NCBI RefSeq assembly: GCF_946480305.1
Contig: NZ_CAMLJQ010000043.1
Coordinates: forward strand, 1-37,526
DNA from: an uncultured Caldimonas sp.
Lineage (GTDB): Bacteria; Pseudomonadota; Gammaproteobacteria; Burkholderiales; Burkholderiaceae
Direction of reading: 5' to 3'
Length of the DNA stretch: 37,526 bases
Numbering within the stretch: position 1 is the first letter of the stretch; the number at the start of each line of letters is the position of its first letter. The notes below the pieces were generated by a model. That model was not told where the DNA came from, did not search any database, and worked only from the letters and a program-made list of their open reading frames with translations. Shown in pieces: positions 33,908-37,526 of this stretch. The translations under genes and the position numbers were made by a program.

Positions 33908-34864
33908 TCAGGCGCGCGGCAGCGCGCGTTGCAGTTCGGCCAGCGTGATGGCCGTGGTGCCCACCTTGCCGACGGCCAGGCCCGCCGCCAGGTTGGCGAG
34001 TTCCGCCGCCGCAGCCCAGCCGGCGCCGGCAGCGGCGCAGGCAGCGAGCACCGCGATCACGGTGTCGCCCGCGCCGGTCACGTCGTAGACCTCCTGCGCG
34101 CGGGTGGGAATGTGCAGCGCCTGCGCGCCGCGTTCGAGCAGCGTCATGCCTTCTTCGCCGCGCGTGATCAGCAGGGCCTGCCAGTCGTAGCGTTCCAGCA
34201 GCTCCCGGCCCTTGTCGACCAGCTCCTGTTCGGTGCGGCAGGTGCCCGCGGCGCGCTCGAACTCGTGCCTGTTCGGGGTGAGGGCGGTGGCATGGCGGTA
34301 GACCCCGAAATCGAGCTGCTTGGGGTCGACCAGCACCGGTTTGCCGGCATCGCGCCCCGCGCCGATCAGCTCGGGCACGTTGAACAGGGCCCCCTTGCCG
34401 TAGTCGGACAGCACCACCGCATCGACCGGCGCAAGGTGCGCGCGGAAGCGTTCCACCGGCAGGCTGGCCGCCGGGTCGGGGGCGTCCTCGAAGTCGAGCC
34501 GGATCATCTGCTGCTGGTGGCTCAGCACCCGCAGCTTCACGATGGTGGCGCGCGATGGGTCTTCCTCGAACAGGCAGTGCACACCGGCGGCTTCCAGCAC
34601 GCCGGCCAGCGTGCGGGCGCCCTCGTCGCGCCCCACGCGGCCCATCACGTCGACCTGGGCGCCGAGCGCGCGCAGGCCGAGCGCCACGTTGGCCGCGCCA
34701 CCGGCGCGTTCCTCCGACTTGCGCACGTTGACCACGGGCACCGGTGCTTCCGGCGAGATGCGTGTCGTGCTGCCCGTCCAGTAGCGGTCGAGCATCACGT
34801 CGCCGGCCACCAGCAGGCGCAGGCGGGAAAAGTCAGGGATCTGCTGCATGGAAGGAGGTGTCAT
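33908..34864 (-). CDS. rfaE1: D-glycero-beta-D-manno-heptose-7-phosphate kinase
   Basis: PfkB-family kinase of 318 residues, equivalent to the N-terminal half of E. coli HldE (also called HldA), which phosphorylates heptose 7-phosphate at C1 on the way to ADP-heptose. Seen: LLVAGDVMLDRYWTGSTTRI, ISPEAPVPVV, ERAGGAANVALGLRALG, VVLSDYGKGAL, VLVDPKQLDF and the anion-hole/base motif YDVTGAGDTVIAV. The adenylyltransferase half is absent, so RfaE2/HldC must be encoded elsewhere, as usual for the single-domain version. ATG 34864 overlaps the msbA stop (ATGA); ATG 34849 (MQQIPDF) is an alternative. Confidence 0.95.
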   Translation of the reverse strand: MTPPSMQQIPDFSRLRLLVAGDVMLDRYWTGSTTRISPEAPVPVVNVRKSEERAGGAANVALGLRALGAQVDVMGRVGRDEGARTLAGVLEAAGVHCLFEEDPSRATIVKLRVLSHQQQMIRLDFEDAPDPAASLPVERFRAHLAPVDAVVLSDYGKGALFNVPELIGAGRDAGKPVLVDPKQLDFGVYRHATALTPNRHEFERAAGTCRTEQELVDKGRELLERYDWQALLITRGEEGMTLLERGAQALHIPTRAQEVYDVTGAGDTVIAVLAACAAAGAGWAAAAELANLAAGLAVGKVGTTAITLAELQRALPRA

Positions 34865-36603
34865 TCGGCGTTGCTGAACTGCAGGCGGTGCAAGCGGCTG
34901 TAGATGCCGCCGCGTGCGAGCAGCTCCTGGTGGGTGCCGACCTCGGCGATTCTGCCCTGGTCGAGCACGACGATGCGGTCGGCGTTGACGATGGTGGAGA
35001 GGCGGTGCGCGATGATCAGCGTCGTGCGGCCGCGCTTGAGGTTGTCGATGGCCGCCTGCACCGCACGCTCCGACTCGGTGTCGAGCGCGGAGGTGGCTTC
35101 GTCGAGCAGCAGGATGGGCGCGTCCTTCAGCAGCGCGCGCGCGATCGACAGGCGCTGCCGCTGCCCGCCGGACAAGCGCGCGCCGTTCTCGCCGATCGGC
35201 GTGTCCAGCCCCTGCGGCAGCGCGTTGATGAACTCCATCGCGTAGGCCGCTTCAGCCGCTTTCACCACCTGCTCGCGCGTCACGTCGCCCTGCAACCCGT
35301 AGCCGATGTTGGCAGCCACCGTGTCGTTGAACAGCACCACGTGCTGCGTCACGAGTGCCAGGTTGGCGCGCAGGTCGCGCAGCCTCACGTCGCGCGTGTC
35401 GATGCCGTCGAGCAGGATGCGCCCTTCGGCGAGCGGATAGAAGCGCGGGATCAGCGACATCAGCGTCGACTTGCCGCTGCCGGACGAACCCACCAGCGCC
35501 ACTGTTTCTCCGGGCTGGATGTCCAGATCCACCCCTTGCAGCGCGGGCCGTTCGGCATGCGGGTAGCGAAAGCCCACGCCCTCGAACTTCAGGTGCCCGG
35601 TGGCGCGCTGCATCGGCTGGCCCTCGTCGGGCTCGGGCTCGGTGTCGAGCACCTCGAACACGCTCACCGCCGCCGCCAGGCCGCGCTGCAGCGGCTCGTT
35701 GACGTTCGACAGGCGCTTCAGCGGCGCGAGCAGCAGCGCCATCGCGCCGAAGAACGACACGAAGCCGCCCACCGTGAGCTGGTTGGTCTGCGACTGCAGT
35801 GCCGCGTAATAGATGATGGCCGCCAGCGCCAGCACCGCGATCGCCTGCACGATGGGACCGTTGGCCGCGGCGGTGGACACCACCTTCATCGTGTAGCGGC
35901 GCAGGCCGTTGGCCACCTCGTGGAAGCGCTTGTACTCATACGCCTCGCCGCCGAAGATCTTGATCTCCTTGTGGCCGCCGACCACCTCCTGGATCACGTG
36001 CGTCATCTCGCCCATCGACGCCTGCTGCGCCCGGCTCAGGCCACGCAGCCGCCGGCTCACCGAGCGGATCACGAAGGCGATCACCGGCAGCACGGTGAAG
36101 AACACCAGCGACAGCCGCCAGTTCAGGTAGAGCATGTAGCCCAGCAGGCCCATCACCGTCAGCGTGTCCTTGACGATGGTGATCAGGGCATTGGTGATGA
36201 TCGGGCTCACCTGCTGCGCGTTGTAGGTGAGCTTGGACATCGTCGTCGCGCTCGACTCGCGGTCGTAGTAGCTGGTGGGCAGGCGCAGCAGCTTGTCGAA
36301 CATCTGCGTGCGCAGGTCGAGCACCACGCTGTTGGCCACGCCGTGCAGCGCGGTGGTGTGCAGGTAGTCGGACAGGCCCCGCACGACGAACAGCAGCACG
36401 ATCAACAGCGGCGTCAGGTGGATCGCGCGCGGGTCCTTCTCGACGAAGCTGCCGTCCAGCAATTCCTTCAGCAGGGCCGGCAACGCCGTCTCGGTGCCCG
36501 CATACACCACCATCGCGACGATGCCGAGCGCGAACTTGCGCCAGTACGGGCGTACGCAACGCAGGACGCGCAGGTAGAGATCGAATTGCTTGTTGTGGGT
36601 CAT
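34861..36603 (-). CDS. msbA: Lipid A export ABC transporter, fused permease/ATPase
   Basis: Homodimeric flippase moving lipid A-core across the inner membrane. About 580 residues, normal for MsbA. The membrane domain occupies residues 20-300 (VRPYWRKFALGIVAMVVYAG, FVIRSVSRRLRGLSRAQQ, EVVGGHKEIKIFGGE). The nucleotide-binding domain has ALVGSSGSGKSTLMSL (Walker A), LVTQHVVLFNDTVAANIGYG (Q-loop), LSGGQRQRLSIARALL, ILLLDEATSALD and IIAHRLSTI (H-loop). ATG 36603 (MTHNKQF) is preferred over ATG 36639, whose extension is unlike the family. It opens the minus-strand glycan run and is divergent from a GNAT gene. Confidence 0.93.
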   Translation of the reverse strand: MTHNKQFDLYLRVLRCVRPYWRKFALGIVAMVVYAGTETALPALLKELLDGSFVEKDPRAIHLTPLLIVLLFVVRGLSDYLHTTALHGVANSVVLDLRTQMFDKLLRLPTSYYDRESSATTMSKLTYNAQQVSPIITNALITIVKDTLTVMGLLGYMLYLNWRLSLVFFTVLPVIAFVIRSVSRRLRGLSRAQQASMGEMTHVIQEVVGGHKEIKIFGGEAYEYKRFHEVANGLRRYTMKVVSTAAANGPIVQAIAVLALAAIIYYAALQSQTNQLTVGGFVSFFGAMALLLAPLKRLSNVNEPLQRGLAAAVSVFEVLDTEPEPDEGQPMQRATGHLKFEGVGFRYPHAERPALQGVDLDIQPGETVALVGSSGSGKSTLMSLIPRFYPLAEGRILLDGIDTRDVRLRDLRANLALVTQHVVLFNDTVAANIGYGLQGDVTREQVVKAAEAAYAMEFINALPQGLDTPIGENGARLSGGQRQRLSIARALLKDAPILLLDEATSALDTESERAVQAAIDNLKRGRTTLIIAHRLSTIVNADRIVVLDQGRIAEVGTHQELLARGGIYSRLHRLQFSNAE

Positions 36604-36692
36604 CGGCCAGGTCCGGGGGATCGAGGCGCGATTTTCCACTGTCTTGCCATGCCGCCCTGGCGGTGGGGCGGTAGCCGCCCATAATCGACCGC

Positions 36693-37187
36693 ATGACCGC
36701 TCACATCCGCCCCGCCGAACCGCACGACGTACCCACGCTGGTTCGCCTCATCACCGCCCTGGCCGAATACGAGAAGCTGACCCACCTGCTCGACATCACG
36801 CCCGACAAGCTGCACGCCCAGCTGTTCGGCCCCCGCCCGCCCGCCGAGGCGCTGGTGGCCGAAGTGGGCGAGGGCAGTTCGCTGCAGGTCGTCGGCTTCG
36901 CGCTGTTCTTCACCAATTTCTCGACCTTCCTGTGCCGTCCGGGCCTGTACCTCGAAGACCTGTTCGTTTTGCCCGAGCATCGCGGTTCAGGCCTCGGCCG
37001 CGCGTTGCTGAAGCACCTGGCCGCGATGGCCGTGGAGCGCGGCTGCGGGCGCTTCGAATGGAGCGTGCTCGACTGGAACGAGCCGGCCATCCGCTTCTAC
37101 GAGGCGATGGGCGCCACGATGCTGCCCGACTGGCGCATCTGCCGCGCCACCGGCGATGCACTGCTGAAGATCGCGCGGCCCGACTGA
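36693..37187 (+). CDS. GNAT family N-acetyltransferase
   Basis: 164-residue acetyl-CoA-dependent acetyltransferase. Seen: IRPAEPHDVPTLVRLITALA at the start, LYLEDLFVLPEHRGSGLGRA containing the acetyl-CoA loop (R-G-S-G-L-G), and EWSVLDWNEPAIRFYEAMGA. The wording YLEDLFV...RFEWSVLDWN..A..FY is that of the spermidine/thialysine acetyltransferase (SSAT-like) subgroup, so a small amine or amino acid analogue is a plausible substrate. CATAAT (36680-36685) lies just before the ATG; if it is the -10, the mRNA would be nearly leaderless. The last base of the stop codon begins a 160-base hairpin element. Confidence 0.92.
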   Translation: MTAHIRPAEPHDVPTLVRLITALAEYEKLTHLLDITPDKLHAQLFGPRPPAEALVAEVGEGSSLQVVGFALFFTNFSTFLCRPGLYLEDLFVLPEHRGSGLGRALLKHLAAMAVERGCGRFEWSVLDWNEPAIRFYEAMGATMLPDWRICRATGDALLKIARPD

Positions 37188-37346
37188 GAGGTTGAGAAGC
37201 AATCCGCCATGACCGCTCACCCCCGCAAATGGCCCCACTCGGCGTTGCAAATGCTCGCCATAGCCTGAGCTATGGCTGTGCTTTGCGCCTTGATTGGGGG
37301 CGTTTGCGGAGTCTGCTCGGCCACGCCGGATTGCTTCTCAACCTCT
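37187..37346. repeat. 160-base hairpin element with perfect 20-base terminal inverted repeats
   Basis: AGAGGTTGAGAAGCAATCCG (37187-37206) and its exact reverse complement (37327-37346) bound the element. Inside, the two halves pair imperfectly (GCAAATGGCCCC against GGGGCGTTTGC) down to a perfect inner stem GCCATAGC-CTGA-GCTATGGC (37257-37276). The element begins at the last base of the GNAT stop codon. No open frame or T-run is associated. The form is that of a MITE or large REP-like element; copies elsewhere are expected but cannot be seen here. Confidence 0.8.
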
Positions 37347-37355
37347 GGCGCCACC

Positions 37356-37380
37356 GCGGCAAGCCCTGATGGCTTGCCGC
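37356..37380. repeat. Small perfect hairpin upstream of the acyl-CoA synthetase-like gene
   Basis: GCGGCAAGCC, loop CTGAT, GGCTTGCCGC: perfect 10-base arms. No T-run follows on either strand, so it is not a typical intrinsic terminator. It lies 24 bases before the GGAGGAGG ribosome site of the next gene and could affect its leader. Confidence 0.6.
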
Positions 37381-37417
37381 GCGTGCTCTCGCTAAGCTCG
37401 GCCTGGAGGAGGCACCG

Positions 37418-37526
37418 ATGGCCCAAGACGACGATCTCTACGACGCGCTGTACAGCGAATTCCGTTGGCACGTGCCGCCGGTGTTCAACATCGCCGAGCT
37501 GTGCTGCTCGCGCTGGGCCCGGGAGG
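37418..37526 (+). CDS. AMP-dependent acyl-CoA synthetase-like protein (N-terminus only)
   Basis: The ATG at 37418 follows a strong GGAGGAGG (37405-37412). The 36 codons before the window edge include YDALYSEFRWHVPPVFNIAE and LCCSRWARE, which resemble the N-terminal segment of acetyl/acyl-CoA ligases of the AMP-binding family (FNIA..CCSRWA). None of the adenylation motifs is within the window, so the assignment rests on this short match. Confidence 0.6.
   Translation, partial: MAQDDDLYDALYSEFRWHVPPVFNIAELCCSRWARE

Noticed and set aside
34744..36684. Plus-strand open frame of about 650 codons opposite msbA
   Set aside because: Antisense shadow rich in His/Gln/Arg; MsbA motifs are complete on the other strand.
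36644..36685. TTGCCA/CATAAT promoter for the GNAT gene
   Set aside because: The two boxes are 30 bases apart, too far for a sigma-70 promoter; only the CATAAT is noted.

Overview
The window reads as a chromosomal segment of a GC-rich betaproteobacterium of the order Burkholderiales. Supporting signs are two Bug-type (tripartite tricarboxylate transporter) periplasmic receptors without adjacent membrane subunits, a classical betaproteobacterial general porin ending in Phe, LysR regulators transcribed away from their neighbours, and strongly GC-biased third codon positions throughout. Genus is not determined; the Rubrivivax/Leptothrix/Caldimonas part of the order is a guess.

Layout. (1) 1-6.9 kb: an uptake and catabolism cluster on the minus strand, with an N-formylglutamate amidohydrolase-family enzyme translationally coupled to a Bug receptor, then a porin, a second Bug receptor and a branched-chain-amino-acid-type ABC receptor, all next to a divergent LysR gene. 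(2) 6.9-10.7 kb: an accessory-looking stretch with a small GIY-YIG-like gene, an SDR oxidoreductase with a divergent LysR regulator, a DUF1330-like gene, and four copies of a modular palindromic repeat. (3) 10.8-15 kb: tRNA-Ser(TGA), apaH, a CNNM/CBS-domain membrane protein, and modC-modB without modA. (4) 15.2-20.8 kb: a three-gene signalling operon: a large CHASE3-HAMP-GAF hybrid histidine kinase with three receiver-like domains, a CheR methyltransferase and a receiver-kinase fusion. (5) 20.8-26.3 kb: a small exported protein, tRNA-Thr(CGT), and a minus-strand run prfB-pepN-fbp, in which prfB keeps the programmed +1 frameshift. (6) 26.4-36.6 kb: a minus-strand lipopolysaccharide/surface-glycan run: msbA, rfaE1, GT4, GT9, UDP-glucuronate 4-epimerase, GT4, polysialyltransferase-like protein, O-antigen ligase-like protein and an alpha/beta hydrolase. 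Many of its junctions are 4-base ATGA overlaps. (7) 36.7 kb to the end: a GNAT acetyltransferase, a 160-base hairpin element with perfect 20-base ends, and the start of an acyl-CoA synthetase-like gene.

The least explained material is the repeat family at 7.1-8.2 kb and 10.6 kb. Its complete copies share a head/tail core while the outer stem sequence differs between copies and stays self-complementary within each copy. The signalling operon, with a receiver lacking its phospho-acceptor and a CheR without CheB, is the most interesting protein-coding system. I see no CRISPR array, prophage, toxin-antitoxin pair or insertion-sequence transposase.
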